A stretch of DNA of 64,000 nucleotides from Phenylobacterium sp. (GTDB lineage Bacteria; Pseudomonadota; Alphaproteobacteria; Caulobacterales; Caulobacteraceae). The stretch covers positions 248,001 through 312,000 of the forward strand of contig NZ_WGNY01000019.1 in NCBI RefSeq assembly GCF_016124325.1, read 5' to 3'. Position 1 is the stretch's first letter. Each line of letters starts with the position of its first letter. A model generated the notes under the pieces. That model saw only the letters and a list, made by a program, of their open reading frames with translations. It ran no database searches and had not been told where the DNA came from. The position numbers and the translations under genes are program-made. Of this stretch, positions 41,379-50,804 are shown piece by piece.

Positions 41379-42062
41379 ATGGCCGACGATCTCTCCGCGA
41401 CCGCCCGGCGCGCCTCGAGCCCCCGCAAAGCCCGACCCGATGCGCGCGGGCGGGGACGGCCTGTTGGCGATCGCGAAGCGAAACGGGCCGAGCTCCTGGC
41501 CGCGGCCCTCGCCGTCATCGCCGAGGAGGGCTATGCCGGCGCGTCGCTTCGCAGGGTGGCGCAGCGCGCCGGCTGCACGACGGGCGCGGTCACCTACTAC
41601 TTCGCCAGCAAGGAAGAGATGATGGCGGCGCTGATCGAGAGCCGCTTCGACGTCTTCGACACCATCCTGGAGGTCCAGGAGAAGATCGATATCCGGGCGG
41701 GCTTCCGCCTTTGGCTCGACCTGATGAGCGACGAGCAGTCCAGCACGCGCACAGGCGACCTGCAACTCCTGGCGAGCGCCCGGCACGAGCCGGCGCTCGC
41801 GGCGGTCTATCAACGGCGCTACGGCCGCTATCGCGACGGCCTGACGTCGATCCTGGCGCGCCGGCAGGCCGAAGGCCGCGTGCGGACGGACATCGCCGCA
41901 GACGTGCTGTCGGACCAGCTCTGCGCCATGGGCGACGGCTGGATGATGCTGCTGCCGATCGAGCCGGAGCGCTTCAGTCCGGAGCGCGTGCAGGTGCTGT
42001 TGGATGCGACGATGGCGCTGATCGCGCCGGCCGCCGGCGCAACGGGCAGGGCCGGCGCCTAA
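41379..42062 (+). CDS. TetR/AcrR-family transcriptional regulator
   Basis: About 227 residues. A basic N-terminal arm (RKARPDARGRGRP) is followed by the helix-turn-helix AKRAELLAAALAVIAEEGYA, SLRRVAQRAGCTTGAVTYYFASKEEMM. The C-terminal domain is TetR_C-like (DVLSDQLCAMGDGWMMLLPIEP). ATG at 41379 is used; a GTG at 41352 would put the start 10 bp from the operator. It diverges from the PhyH-RidA operon and converges with the TonB receptor gene (34 bp gap). It probably represses PhyH-RidA, itself, the TonB gene and the quinoprotein gene. Confidence 0.9.
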   Translation: MADDLSATARRASSPRKARPDARGRGRPVGDREAKRAELLAAALAVIAEEGYAGASLRRVAQRAGCTTGAVTYYFASKEEMMAALIESRFDVFDTILEVQEKIDIRAGFRLWLDLMSDEQSSTRTGDLQLLASARHEPALAAVYQRRYGRYRDGLTSILARRQAEGRVRTDIAADVLSDQLCAMGDGWMMLLPIEPERFSPERVQVLLDATMALIAPAAGATGRAGA

Positions 42063-42096
42063 CGACGCCGGCCCTCCGAGCGTCGACCTGCGGGTC

Positions 42097-44400
42097 TCAG
42101 AACGCCACGTTGATGGTGGCCCCGAATGTCCGTGGCGCACCGGGATGTTCGTAGTTCTCGGCGGTCGTGTCGACGGAGACGCGGTAGGCGTAATAGTCCT
42201 GATCGAGCAGGTTCTTGGCCCAGACGGACGCGCCCCAGCGATGGTCGGCCGCGTCGAACCGCAGGCTCCCGTTGACCAGACCATAGGCCTTCTGGGACTG
42301 CGCCTGGGTCTTGAAGACATCGAAGTACTGCTTCGAGGTGACCTTGCCGTCGGCGTGCAGGGAGACGGTTCCGGCGGTCAGGTCGGCGAGCGTCCAGTCC
42401 ACGCCGACCGACAGGCTGACGTGCGGCGAGGTGGGCAGCGGATTGCCGCGCAGGTCGATCCCGTTGAGGGACCCGTTACGGATCTCCGAGTCCAGCAGGC
42501 CGAGCCCCAGCCGCAAACCGAGCGCCTGCCACGGCCTGGCGTTGAGCTCGACTTCGCCACCGTAGATTCGAGCTTTCGGAACGTTGACCAGCTTCTGCAG
42601 GCCGTTGTCGAGGTTGAGGAACTGAGTGTTCCTGTAGTCGTAGTAGAAGGCGGCGAGGTTGAGCGTCAGGCGCCGGTCGAGGAGCTCCAGCTTGGCGCCG
42701 CCCTCGAGGTCGGTGAGCGTCTCGGGCTTGACCACCGTGGCTTCTGACGGATCGAAGAAGGCTTGGGCGTTGAAGGCGTTCCCGCGGTAGCCGCGGCTCA
42801 GGCTCACGTAGAACAGCTGGCCGGCGTCGGTCTTGTAGTCGAGGCCGATCTTTCCGGAGAGGTTGTTCTTCCGGAAGCGGTCGACGCCGCTCGCGGCCAG
42901 GTCGGCCGGGACGATCACGTCGCCAAGAACCGCCCCGCCGACGTCCAGGATCCGTGATCGATACCCGGCGAGCTTGCCCGTGTCGTGGGTGTAGCGGAGT
43001 CCGCCGCGCAGGGTCAGCTGATCGGTCAGCGCGAACTTCAGGTCGGTATAGAGGGCGGCGCTCGTCTTGGTCTGGGTGAAGCTGTTGGCGAACCGACAGG
43101 CGACGAAGAAATTGGCCAGACAGTCCTGGGCGTCGACCACCCCGTTCCCGTCGACATCGACGTCGGTGAAGAACGACAGCGTGGTGGCGTTGTAGATCCG
43201 CTCCCGCCCCAGGTAGGTCCCGACGATGAAGTTGAAGGGGCCGGCGAAGTCCGAGGTCAGGCGAAGGTCCTGCGCGATCTGGCGGGCTCGGGCCGCATAG
43301 TCGACCTCCAGCGCCGGGTTCGGGCTGCCGTCGCTGTCCTCCGGAATGAACGACTTGCCCCAATCCCAGGAACTCACCGATGTCAGCGTCAGATCGTTGG
43401 GCAGCCCGACCTCGCCGTGGAGGGACACCGCCCAGTTCCGAAGCTTGCGGTGAAGTGTCCTGTTGTTCTCCACCTCGTCCTTGCCGAGGCCCGTTGGGAA
43501 ATAGCCCGGCCGACCGAACAGATTGTAGATCGCGCCGCCGATCCCGAGGCCGTCTTCCGGCTCGGCCTTCACCCCGTAGTTGATCGGATCCTGGTAGCTG
43601 GCGGAGACGCGCAGGACGAACTCCGACCGGTCGGTCGGGCGCGCCAGCACGCTTAGGCGACCCGCGTAGGCGTCGCTTGCGTAGAGCTTGCGGGACACGC
43701 CGGGCGTCAGATTGGTCATCCATCCATCGGCCTTCTCGCCGGTGAAGGCGAACCGTGTGGCCATGCGGTCGGAGAGGGCCAGGTTGACGGCGCCGGAGGC
43801 CTCGCGGCGTTTGAAATTGCCGTAGCCGACCGTCAGCTCTCCGCCGGTCTCGAAGGCCGGCTTGCGGGAGATGATGTTGACCGCGCCGCCGGTGGTGTTC
43901 TTGCCGTAGAGCGTCCCCTGCGGGCCGCGTAGCACCTCGACGCGCTCGAGGTCGAACATGCTCACGCCCAGGAGGGCGGAGGCGCCCCTGTAGACCTCGT
44001 CGAAATAGGTCGCCACCGGCCCGTTCTGGTTGGCGCTGAAGTCGGCCATCGAGACGCCGCGCAGCGAGAAGATCGGCAGGCCGTCCCCGCCTGGGGACTG
44101 CACCTGGAGCGACGGCGCGAACGAAACGATGTCGTCCACCTTGTTTAGCCGCTGGGCGGCCAGTTGCTTGCCGGCCAGCGCTGAGACGGCGACGGGGACG
44201 TCCTGCAGCTTCTCCGCCCGCTTCTGGGCGGTGACGACCACCTCGTCGACGCTCGCCGCCGTCGCGTCCTGGGCGCTCGCCTGGCCCGCGGCCAGCACGG
44301 CCGCGAGCGCGGTCGAGCCCACGGCGGCCCACCGTCCGGCGCGCAGAAGCCCTTCGACGCCGCCGCCCGACCGGCGCGCCGTATCCCCCTCGAATTGCAT
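42097..44400 (-). CDS. TonB-dependent outer-membrane receptor
   Basis: A 767-residue receptor. Signal peptide (AAVGSTALAAVLAAGQASAQD), TonB box-like DEVVVTAQKR, plug motifs VEVLRGPQGTLYGKNTTGGAVNI, and a barrel ending in INVAF with the canonical terminal Phe. A Cys pair (AQDCLANFFVACRF) lies in a predicted extracellular loop near residue 460. ATG at 44400 has GGAG. The gene diverges from the PQQ-protein gene across 92 bp containing the TetR-2 operator copy. The ligand is unknown. Confidence 0.94.
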   Translation of the reverse strand: MQFEGDTARRSGGGVEGLLRAGRWAAVGSTALAAVLAAGQASAQDATAASVDEVVVTAQKRAEKLQDVPVAVSALAGKQLAAQRLNKVDDIVSFAPSLQVQSPGGDGLPIFSLRGVSMADFSANQNGPVATYFDEVYRGASALLGVSMFDLERVEVLRGPQGTLYGKNTTGGAVNIISRKPAFETGGELTVGYGNFKRREASGAVNLALSDRMATRFAFTGEKADGWMTNLTPGVSRKLYASDAYAGRLSVLARPTDRSEFVLRVSASYQDPINYGVKAEPEDGLGIGGAIYNLFGRPGYFPTGLGKDEVENNRTLHRKLRNWAVSLHGEVGLPNDLTLTSVSSWDWGKSFIPEDSDGSPNPALEVDYAARARQIAQDLRLTSDFAGPFNFIVGTYLGRERIYNATTLSFFTDVDVDGNGVVDAQDCLANFFVACRFANSFTQTKTSAALYTDLKFALTDQLTLRGGLRYTHDTGKLAGYRSRILDVGGAVLGDVIVPADLAASGVDRFRKNNLSGKIGLDYKTDAGQLFYVSLSRGYRGNAFNAQAFFDPSEATVVKPETLTDLEGGAKLELLDRRLTLNLAAFYYDYRNTQFLNLDNGLQKLVNVPKARIYGGEVELNARPWQALGLRLGLGLLDSEIRNGSLNGIDLRGNPLPTSPHVSLSVGVDWTLADLTAGTVSLHADGKVTSKQYFDVFKTQAQSQKAYGLVNGSLRFDAADHRWGASVWAKNLLDQDYYAYRVSVDTTAENYEHPGAPRTFGATINVAF

Positions 44401-44441
44401 GGATCGATCTCCGCTTGCGTCGCCCCACAACTGGGCGCTAA

Positions 44442-44461
44442 TTATCGTAACGTCGTCATGA
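44442..44461. promoter_or_regulatory. TetR-2 operator candidate, TonB/PQQ gap
   Basis: TTATCGTAACGTCGTCATGA, about 40 bp from each divergent start. Matches 41322-41341 at 15 of 20 bases and is itself nearly symmetric. Confidence 0.55.
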
Positions 44462-44492
44462 AAAATACGATTTGACAAGTGCGGAGGCGAGG

Positions 44493-46628
44493 ATGGGGTC
44501 GCGAAACCATGGACGGTCGAAAGTCGGGCGCCTGGGTCGGACGGGATGGTCGCGCCGCGCCGCCCGCACGCCGGCGTTCGCCGTGGCGTTGATCGGGACC
44601 CTCCTCGCGGGCGGCTTGGCTGGCTGTTCGCGATCCCAAGCGGATCCGATGAACACCGACTGGGCGCTGCTCGGCAACAGCTCGCAGATGCAGCACCATG
44701 CCGAGCTCAGGCAGATCGACGCCAAGACTATCGGCAAGCTCGGCCTGGCCTGGGCGGCGGACATGCCGACAACCTACGGGCTGGTCGGCAACCCGCTGAT
44801 CGAAGGCGGCGTGGTGTTCCAGGGCGGTCCCGGCGGGCGCATCTTCGCCAATGACCTGAAGACCGGAAGGCTGCTTTGGCGGTTCGAGGCGACCTATCCG
44901 GACGACGCCGCGGACCATCAGGGCTTCGGTGTCTTCTGGGCGCGTCAGTTCAACCGCGGCGTGGCGCTCTACAAGGGCAAGGTGATCATCGCCACAGGCG
45001 ACTGCCGGCTGGTGGCGGTGGACCAGAAGACCGGCAAGCAGGTGTGGGAGGCGCAGAGCTGCGATCCCAGCCTGGACTATGGGATCGCCGGCGCGCCGCG
45101 GGTCGGCGGCGGCATGGTGTTCATTGGAAACTCGAACCAGGAACTCGGCACGCAACGCGGCTTCGTCGATGCGTTCGACGCCGAGACGGGGAAGCGCCGG
45201 TGGCGCTTCTATACAGTGCCAGGCGATCCCGCGACGGAGACCGACCCCTTCTACAGGAAGATCGCCAAGACCTGGGGGACCGGATGGTATGGCAAGACAC
45301 ATGGGCCGGGCGCGCCGTGGGATGCGATCACCTACGACGAGAAGCTTGGGCAGGTGATCATCGGGACCGGCGCCCTGGGACCGGCGGAGCCGACGGCGCG
45401 GGCCCCCGATGCCGGCGACGAGTTGTTCACCAATTCGGTGGTCGCGGTGGATGCGCGCACCGGAAAATACCGCTGGCACGCCAAGCAGGTGCCCCATGAC
45501 GGCTGGAACTATGAGGCCGCCGTCGGCCTGATGATCGCCGACGTGCCGGTCGACGGAAAGCCGCGGCACGTCGTGGTGTCGGTGCCCAAACAGGGCTTCG
45601 CCTACGTCTATGACGCCGCCACGGGCAAGTTCCTGTCAGGCACGCAGTACGTGGACATCGCCTGGGCCAAGGGCCTCGATGGAGATGGCCGGCCGATCTA
45701 CAAGCCCGAAGCCCAATACTGGAACCGGCCGGGGCAGGACACGCTTATGCTGCCGGGCGGCATGGGGGCCCATGGCTGGGAAGCGCTGGCGTTCAATCCG
45801 AAGACGGACGTCCTCTTCGTCCCCACGATGATCCTGCCGGTGCAGATCACCGCCGAGGGAGCCTATGACTGGCTCTACGGCGACCGACCCGACGCCAAGG
45901 TCAAGCCGAGCGGCGAGGTGGTGGCGATCGACCTGGCCAGCCACAAGGTGAAGTGGCGGGCAAGGACGGGTCGCCTGCCCGTCAACGGCGGACTCCTCCA
46001 CACCGCGGGCGGCCTTGTCTTCCAGGGCCTGGCCGACGGGCGGCTGCTCGCATTCGATGAGACGACCGGCAAGGTGGTCTGGAGCCATCAGACAGGCGGC
46101 GCGATCCGCGCGGCGCCGTCCACCGTGATGCTGGATGGCGAGCAGTACCTTGTCGTGGCCACCGGCAACGGGGCCGCTTCGGCCTCCGCCTCGCTGGTCA
46201 GCCGCTACAGCTCGACGCCCCAGAGCCGCACGCCGCCGCGCCTGCTGGCTTTCAAGCTGGGCGGCACGGCGGCCTATCCGTCGCTGGCGACGCCCGAGCC
46301 GATACCCACGCCGCCAGCTCCACGTCAGAATTCGAATTTGGCGAAGACAGGCGAGATGCTGTTCGCGGCCTATCAGTGCGAGTATTGCCATGGGACCGAC
46401 GGCGGGGCCTCGGTGGGCGGCGGCGTGGCCAACCTCAACCGCACCCAGGTCGATCTTCCAGTCTTCAAGGGCATCGTCCAGGGCGGGGATCGCAAGGCCA
46501 ACGGCATGCCGCAGTTCAAGACCATGTCGGACGCCGAGGCGGCGGCGCTCTACGCCTACATCATCAACGCCGCCTGGGACGCCCACGACGGCAAGGCAGG
46601 GCGGTCTGTCAGCTTCGGGGCGCACTGA
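44493..46628 (+). CDS. PQQ-binding beta-propeller dehydrogenase with C-terminal cytochrome c
   Basis: A 711-residue quinoprotein. An N-terminal basic stretch (RRAAR) leads into a lipobox LAGC45. An eight-bladed PQQ propeller follows with W-docking repeats (KTGRLLWRFEA, KTGKQVWEAQS, ETGKRRWRFYT, TTGKVVWSHQT). A c-type haem site CEYCH lies near residue 628. The pattern is a quinohaemoprotein alcohol/polyol dehydrogenase. The vicinal Cys-Cys pair typical of methanol and ethanol dehydrogenases is not seen; only a Cys in GDCRLVAVD is near that place. ATG at 44493 has GGAGGCGAGG; a TTG upstream is less likely. It diverges from the TonB receptor and shares its operator. Confidence 0.9.
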   Translation: MGSRNHGRSKVGRLGRTGWSRRAARTPAFAVALIGTLLAGGLAGCSRSQADPMNTDWALLGNSSQMQHHAELRQIDAKTIGKLGLAWAADMPTTYGLVGNPLIEGGVVFQGGPGGRIFANDLKTGRLLWRFEATYPDDAADHQGFGVFWARQFNRGVALYKGKVIIATGDCRLVAVDQKTGKQVWEAQSCDPSLDYGIAGAPRVGGGMVFIGNSNQELGTQRGFVDAFDAETGKRRWRFYTVPGDPATETDPFYRKIAKTWGTGWYGKTHGPGAPWDAITYDEKLGQVIIGTGALGPAEPTARAPDAGDELFTNSVVAVDARTGKYRWHAKQVPHDGWNYEAAVGLMIADVPVDGKPRHVVVSVPKQGFAYVYDAATGKFLSGTQYVDIAWAKGLDGDGRPIYKPEAQYWNRPGQDTLMLPGGMGAHGWEALAFNPKTDVLFVPTMILPVQITAEGAYDWLYGDRPDAKVKPSGEVVAIDLASHKVKWRARTGRLPVNGGLLHTAGGLVFQGLADGRLLAFDETTGKVVWSHQTGGAIRAAPSTVMLDGEQYLVVATGNGAASASASLVSRYSSTPQSRTPPRLLAFKLGGTAAYPSLATPEPIPTPPAPRQNSNLAKTGEMLFAAYQCEYCHGTDGGASVGGGVANLNRTQVDLPVFKGIVQGGDRKANGMPQFKTMSDAEAAALYAYIINAAWDAHDGKAGRSVSFGAH

Positions 46629-46825
46629 GGGTCCGCTCTTCGCACCGGTCCCAATGTCCGCTCCAGGCGCAAGGCCGACTCCGGGCCCGGGTGCGCCGGT
46701 AAGACCTTCGCGAGGGGTGATGCTCGGGTCACTGGCGCCGAACCCGATCGCTGTCAGAGCATTCACGGCTCGGCATGTGAGGGCGCCAGCCAGACTCGGA
46801 GTCGAGACCGAAGACCAGGCTCCAG

Positions 46826-47770
46826 TCACCTCTGCAGCACCTCGTTGAGCGTGGCGGCGTCGGACCAATTGGCGTCGCAAAGGCGCGCGACCAGGGCTTC
46901 CGCCGATGGCGACAGGCTGCGCGACCGCAATGTCACAATGCCGATCGTCCGGCTGACCGTCGGGTTGATCAGAGGCCGCGTGACGACGTCGGTCGATCCC
47001 ATCATGGGCAGAGTGCTCGCGGGGAGGGCGCTGACCCCCAACCCCGCGCTGATCAGGCCGCCGACCGTGGAGATATATGCGCATTCGTAAAGCGGCCGAC
47101 GGGTGACGTCCGCGCGCGCAAAGGCCGTTTCGGTGGCCCGGCGAACGCTCGAGGCCGCCGCCATGTCGATGAACCGCTGTCCCTTGAGTTCGCCCCAGGG
47201 AAGCGGCCCGGGCCGGTCGAGCGGGTCTCCCCGGCGCAGGACCAGCACGAACTCTTCGGAGAGGAGCGGCTGGAACGCCAGGCGACGGTCGGCTTCGGGC
47301 TCGATGTCGATCGCGAAATCGATCCGTCTTTGCTGCAAGAGCTCGCTGAGGGAATCGGAGAGGGTGTCCTCGACCTTCACCTCGACATTGGGCCGCTCAT
47401 CGCGAAAGCGCGCCAGCACGCCGGGCAGCAGGCCCGCGGCGATCGACGGCAGGACCCCGACCGTCACGTGTCCGCGCTCGCCCGCGATCGACTGGGCGAG
47501 ATCGGTGAAGGCCGCGTCGTAGTCGCTGATCAACCGCTCGGCGATGGGTTGCAGCATGAGGCCGGCGTCGGTGAGGGCGACATTGCGGGTGTCGCGGTCG
47601 AAGAGCCGGACACGGAGCTGGTCCTCCAGCATGCGGATGCTGCGGCTGAGCGCGGGCTGCGACACGTTCTCGGTCCGTGAAGCTTCGCTGAAGCTTCGCG
47701 TCTCCGCGACCCGCAGGAACAGCCTCAGGGTGTGGAGACTGACATTGTTGCGCATATCGCATAAGTCCAT
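46826..47770 (-). CDS. LysR-family regulator of the amino-sugar/AtuA locus
   Basis: A 314-residue LysR protein: helix-turn-helix at about residues 11-70 ([38 protein letters not shown]), and an effector domain ([39 protein letters not shown]). ATG at 47770 is used; ATG 47755 is possible, and lies inside a LysR-type dyad. The 39-bp block at 47748-47786 recurs, 35 of 39 identical, before the oxidoreductase operon at 59.7 kb, so this protein probably controls both converging operons. The effector is unknown. Confidence 0.92.
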   Translation of the reverse strand: MDLCDMRNNVSLHTLRLFLRVAETRSFSEASRTENVSQPALSRSIRMLEDQLRVRLFDRDTRNVALTDAGLMLQPIAERLISDYDAAFTDLAQSIAGERGHVTVGVLPSIAAGLLPGVLARFRDERPNVEVKVEDTLSDSLSELLQQRRIDFAIDIEPEADRRLAFQPLLSEEFVLVLRRGDPLDRPGPLPWGELKGQRFIDMAAASSVRRATETAFARADVTRRPLYECAYISTVGGLISAGLGVSALPASTLPMMGSTDVVTRPLINPTVSRTIGIVTLRSRSLSPSAEALVARLCDANWSDAATLNEVLQR

Positions 47771-47786
47771 TCGATCTTTGTCTTTG
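47748..47786 (+). promoter_or_regulatory. LysR box and promoter block, permease operon
   Basis: It contains TGCG-N5-CGCA (47749-47761, T-N11-A form) followed by ATAAGTCCATTCGATC. 35 of 39 bases are identical to the minus-strand block at 59868-59906. It is oriented toward the permease gene at 47849. Confidence 0.75.
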
Positions 47787-47848
47787 CGACCCCATTAGCG
47801 CGCCGACATAGTGTCCGCCAAGCCCGAGGCCACACGGGCGGAGGGGAC

Positions 47849-49132
47849 ATGCTCGCATTGATCGGACTGGGCGCAGTCCTCGCCCTGGTGACCTTGATCG
47901 CCTTCAACCTGTGCTCCCCGATCGTCGCTTTGATCGTCGTCCCGGTGGCGGCCTCGCTCGTGGCGGGTCAAGGATTTGCGACCAGCGGCTTCATGCTGGC
48001 GGGGATCGCCCAGATCGCGCCGGTGGTGGCGATGTTCGTGTTTGCGATCCTGTTCTTCGGCGTGATGACCGACGCGGGCCTGCTGGATCCGGCCATCCGC
48101 CTGGTCATGCGGTCGGTCGGAAGCCATCCGGTCCGGATCGTGGTCGGCACCGCCCTGCTGTCGCTCCTGGTGCACCTCGACGGATCCGGGGCGGTCTGCT
48201 TCCTCGTGGTCATCCCGGCCATGCTGCCGCTCTACGACGCCCTGGGTATCGACCGGCGCATCCTGGCCTGCGCCGCCTCGCTGGCGGCGGGGGTCAATTT
48301 CCTTCCGTGGACGGGACCCACCTTGCGGGCCGGCGCGGCCTTGCGCCTGTCGCCGACCGAGATCTTCCTGCCGATGATGCCGGTGCAGCTGGCCGGCCTT
48401 GTCTTCGTCTTCGCCGCTTGCGCCTGGATGGGGCGGGACGCCCAGCGCAAGCTGCCGGCCGGCTCGGTCGCGGCGCCGGCCTACGTGTTGGACGATGCGG
48501 CGGCGGCCCTGCGCCGGCCGGGCCGGTTCTGGCCGAACCTCGGCCTCACCTTCGTCGTCCTCGGCGCCGTGATCGCGGGCGCGCCGCCGGCCGTTGTGTT
48601 CATGCTGGGGACCGCACTCGCGCTGGTGATCAACTATCCCGGCCCGAAGGCCCAGCGCGACCGGCTGGACGCTCACGCGCGGGCCGCGCTGACCATGGCG
48701 GGTGTGCTGCTTGCGGCCGGCGTGTTCTCCGGCGTCATGAGCGGCAGCGGCATGCTGAAGGCCATGGCGGAAGGGGCGGCCGCAGGCTTTCCCGCCGGCG
48801 TCGCGCGGCACCTTCCCGTCGGACTCGCCGTGCTCTCCATGCCGCTCAGTCTCTTCTTCGATCCGGACTCCTTCTATTTCGGCGTCCTGCCGGTGTTGGC
48901 CGACGTGAACGGCCGGTTCGGCGGGGAGCCGATCCACGTGGCGCAAGCCGCGCTGCTGGGCCAGATGACCACTGGCTTTCCGGTCAGCCCGCTGACGCCG
49001 GCGACCTTCCTGGTGTCGGGCCTCTCGCGCGTGGAGCTGGGCGTCCACCAGCGCTTCGCGGCGCCCTACCTGTTCGGCGCCACCCTGGTCATGACCGCCG
49101 TGGCGGTCATTCTCGGCGTGCTGCCGCTATGA
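47849..49132 (+). CDS. CitMHS-family citrate/tricarboxylate-type symporter
   Basis: A 427-residue membrane protein with about 12 helices. Signatures: [23 protein letters not shown] at the start, [22 protein letters not shown] near residue 115, [12 protein letters not shown], and [17 protein letters not shown] in the second half. This matches the citrate-Mg2+:H+ symporters (CitM/CitH). It imports a metal-complexed polycarboxylate in the known family. ATG at 47849 has GGAGGGG. It is first in a run of seven genes each overlapping the next, under the LysR block. The presence of a polycarboxylate carrier in an amino-sugar operon is the odd feature. Confidence 0.9.
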   Translation: MLALIGLGAVLALVTLIAFNLCSPIVALIVVPVAASLVAGQGFATSGFMLAGIAQIAPVVAMFVFAILFFGVMTDAGLLDPAIRLVMRSVGSHPVRIVVGTALLSLLVHLDGSGAVCFLVVIPAMLPLYDALGIDRRILACAASLAAGVNFLPWTGPTLRAGAALRLSPTEIFLPMMPVQLAGLVFVFAACAWMGRDAQRKLPAGSVAAPAYVLDDAAAALRRPGRFWPNLGLTFVVLGAVIAGAPPAVVFMLGTALALVINYPGPKAQRDRLDAHARAALTMAGVLLAAGVFSGVMSGSGMLKAMAEGAAAGFPAGVARHLPVGLAVLSMPLSLFFDPDSFYFGVLPVLADVNGRFGGEPIHVAQAALLGQMTTGFPVSPLTPATFLVSGLSRVELGVHQRFAAPYLFGATLVMTAVAVILGVLPL

Positions 49133-50472
49133 GGGCGATCCGCATCGGCGCGGGCGCGGGCTTCTCCGGCGACCGGATCGAGCCGGCCGTCGAGCTGGCG
49201 GAAAAAGGCAGCCTCGACTACCTCGTGTTCGAGTGCCTGGCGGAGCGCACCATCGCGCTCGCGCAGCTGGCGCGGCGGCAGGATCCGTCCGCCGGCTACG
49301 ACACCCTGCTCGAGGCGCGGATGCGCGCGGTGCTGCCGGCGTGCCGGGATCGCGGGGTGCGCATCGTCAGCAACATGGGCGCCGCCAACCCGCGCGCGGC
49401 CGCGCGCCGCGTCGCGCAGATCGCCCGCGAACTCGGCCAGCAGGGGTTGAAGGTCGCGGCCGTGACCGGCGACGACGTGCTCGAGCTGGCGCTTGCGGAA
49501 AACCCGCCCCTCCTGGCGGGGACCGGCCGGCTTTGCGACCTTGGGACGGACCGCATCCTGTCGGCGAACGCCTATCTCGGCGCGGACGGCGTCGTCGAGG
49601 CGCTCGCGAACGGCGCGGACGTGGTGATCGCCGGGCGCGTCGCCGATCCGGCCCTGTTCCTCGGGCCCCTCGTCCACGAGTTCGGCTGGGCCCGCGACGA
49701 TTGGGCGATGCTCGCGGCGGGCGTGCTCGTAGGTCACCTGCTGGAATGCGCCGGGCAATTGAGCGGCGGCTATTTCGCCGACCCTGGCGTCAAGCCGGTG
49801 GCCGACCTCGCACGCCTCGGATTCCCCTTTGCGCAGGTCTCGGCGGACGGCTCGGCGGTGGTGGGCAAGGCGGCGGGGTCGGGCGGCCGGATCGACCTGC
49901 GTACGGTCAAGGAGCAACTGCTCTACGAGCTTGCCGATCCCTCGTCCTATCTCACGCCCGATGTGACGGCCGACTTCTCGGCCGTCCGGATGGAACAGGT
50001 GGGGCCGGACGCCGTCGCGCTGAGCGGAGCCCGCGGCCGCGCCGCGCCGGACCGCCTGAAGGTGTCGGTGGGCTACCTGGACGGCTTCGCGGGCGAGGGG
50101 CAGATCGCCTATGCCGGCGCGCAGGCCGTGGAGCGGGGGCGGCTCGCGCTCGAAATCGTAGAGCAGCGCCTGGCGCTGACGGGGGTGGCGGTGGACGAGC
50201 TGCGCCGCGAGCTGATCGGGGTCGACGCCATCCTTGTGGGCGCGCCGGGCCACGCCCTTTCGACTCCCGGCGAGGTGCGGGCGCGGATCGCCGCGCGTTG
50301 CGCCACCCTGCAGGCGGCCCAGGCCATCGGCGCCGAGGTCGAAGCGCTCTACACCAACGGGCCGGCCGGCGGGGGCGGCGTGACGCGCTCCGCCAGTCCC
50401 ATCGTCGCCATCGCCTCCGCCCTGCTGCCGCGGGCTCGGATCCGGCCCCAGGTCGAGCTGGAGGTCGCATGA
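49129..50472 (+). CDS. AtuA family protein (DUF1446), acyclic-terpene-utilisation type
   Basis: A 447-residue soluble protein with AtuA landmarks: [24 protein letters not shown] at the start, [74 protein letters not shown] and the [18 protein letters not shown] block. The reaction of AtuA is not known; in Pseudomonas it is needed for citronellol/geraniol use. The ATG at 49129 overlaps the permease stop (ATGA). The small AtuA-C protein follows. Its location here suggests work on a branched acid or hydroxyacyl compound imported by the permease, which is inference. Confidence 0.9.
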   Translation: MRAIRIGAGAGFSGDRIEPAVELAEKGSLDYLVFECLAERTIALAQLARRQDPSAGYDTLLEARMRAVLPACRDRGVRIVSNMGAANPRAAARRVAQIARELGQQGLKVAAVTGDDVLELALAENPPLLAGTGRLCDLGTDRILSANAYLGADGVVEALANGADVVIAGRVADPALFLGPLVHEFGWARDDWAMLAAGVLVGHLLECAGQLSGGYFADPGVKPVADLARLGFPFAQVSADGSAVVGKAAGSGGRIDLRTVKEQLLYELADPSSYLTPDVTADFSAVRMEQVGPDAVALSGARGRAAPDRLKVSVGYLDGFAGEGQIAYAGAQAVERGRLALEIVEQRLALTGVAVDELRRELIGVDAILVGAPGHALSTPGEVRARIAARCATLQAAQAIGAEVEALYTNGPAGGGGVTRSASPIVAIASALLPRARIRPQVELEVA

Positions 50473-50804
50473 AGATGCGCCTGCACGAGGTCGCGCACGC
50501 GCGCGCCGGAGACAAGGGCGACGTCTCGATGATCTCCGTCATCGCCTACCGGGCGGAGGACTATGGGCCCTTGGCCGTGGCCCTGACGGCCGAGGTCGTG
50601 GCCAGGGTCTTCGAAGCCCTCGGGTTGCAGCGCGTAGAGCGCTTCGAGCTGCCGGCGCTCGGGGCGCTGAACTTCGTCCTGTACGGCGCGCTGGGCGGCG
50701 GCGTCACCCGCTCGCTGGCCCTCGACGCACATGGCAAGACGCTGAGCTCTTCGCTGTTGGCGTTCGAGGTCGACTGGCCGACGGCCAAGACGGAGGGGGC
50801 GTGA
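50469..50804 (+). CDS. AtuA-associated small protein (AtuA-C type)
   Basis: A 111-residue protein: MRLHEVAHARAGDKGDVSMISVIAYR, a middle strand/helix pair and LPALGALNFVLYGALGGGVTRSLALDAHGKT. ARAGDKGD and the NFVL..LGGG pattern are the hallmarks of the small partner, or C-terminal domain, of AtuA proteins. It overlaps AtuA by 4 nt and the next gene by 1 nt (TGATG). It probably forms a complex with AtuA; in other genomes the two are fused. Confidence 0.88.
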   Translation: MKMRLHEVAHARAGDKGDVSMISVIAYRAEDYGPLAVALTAEVVARVFEALGLQRVERFELPALGALNFVLYGALGGGVTRSLALDAHGKTLSSSLLAFEVDWPTAKTEGA

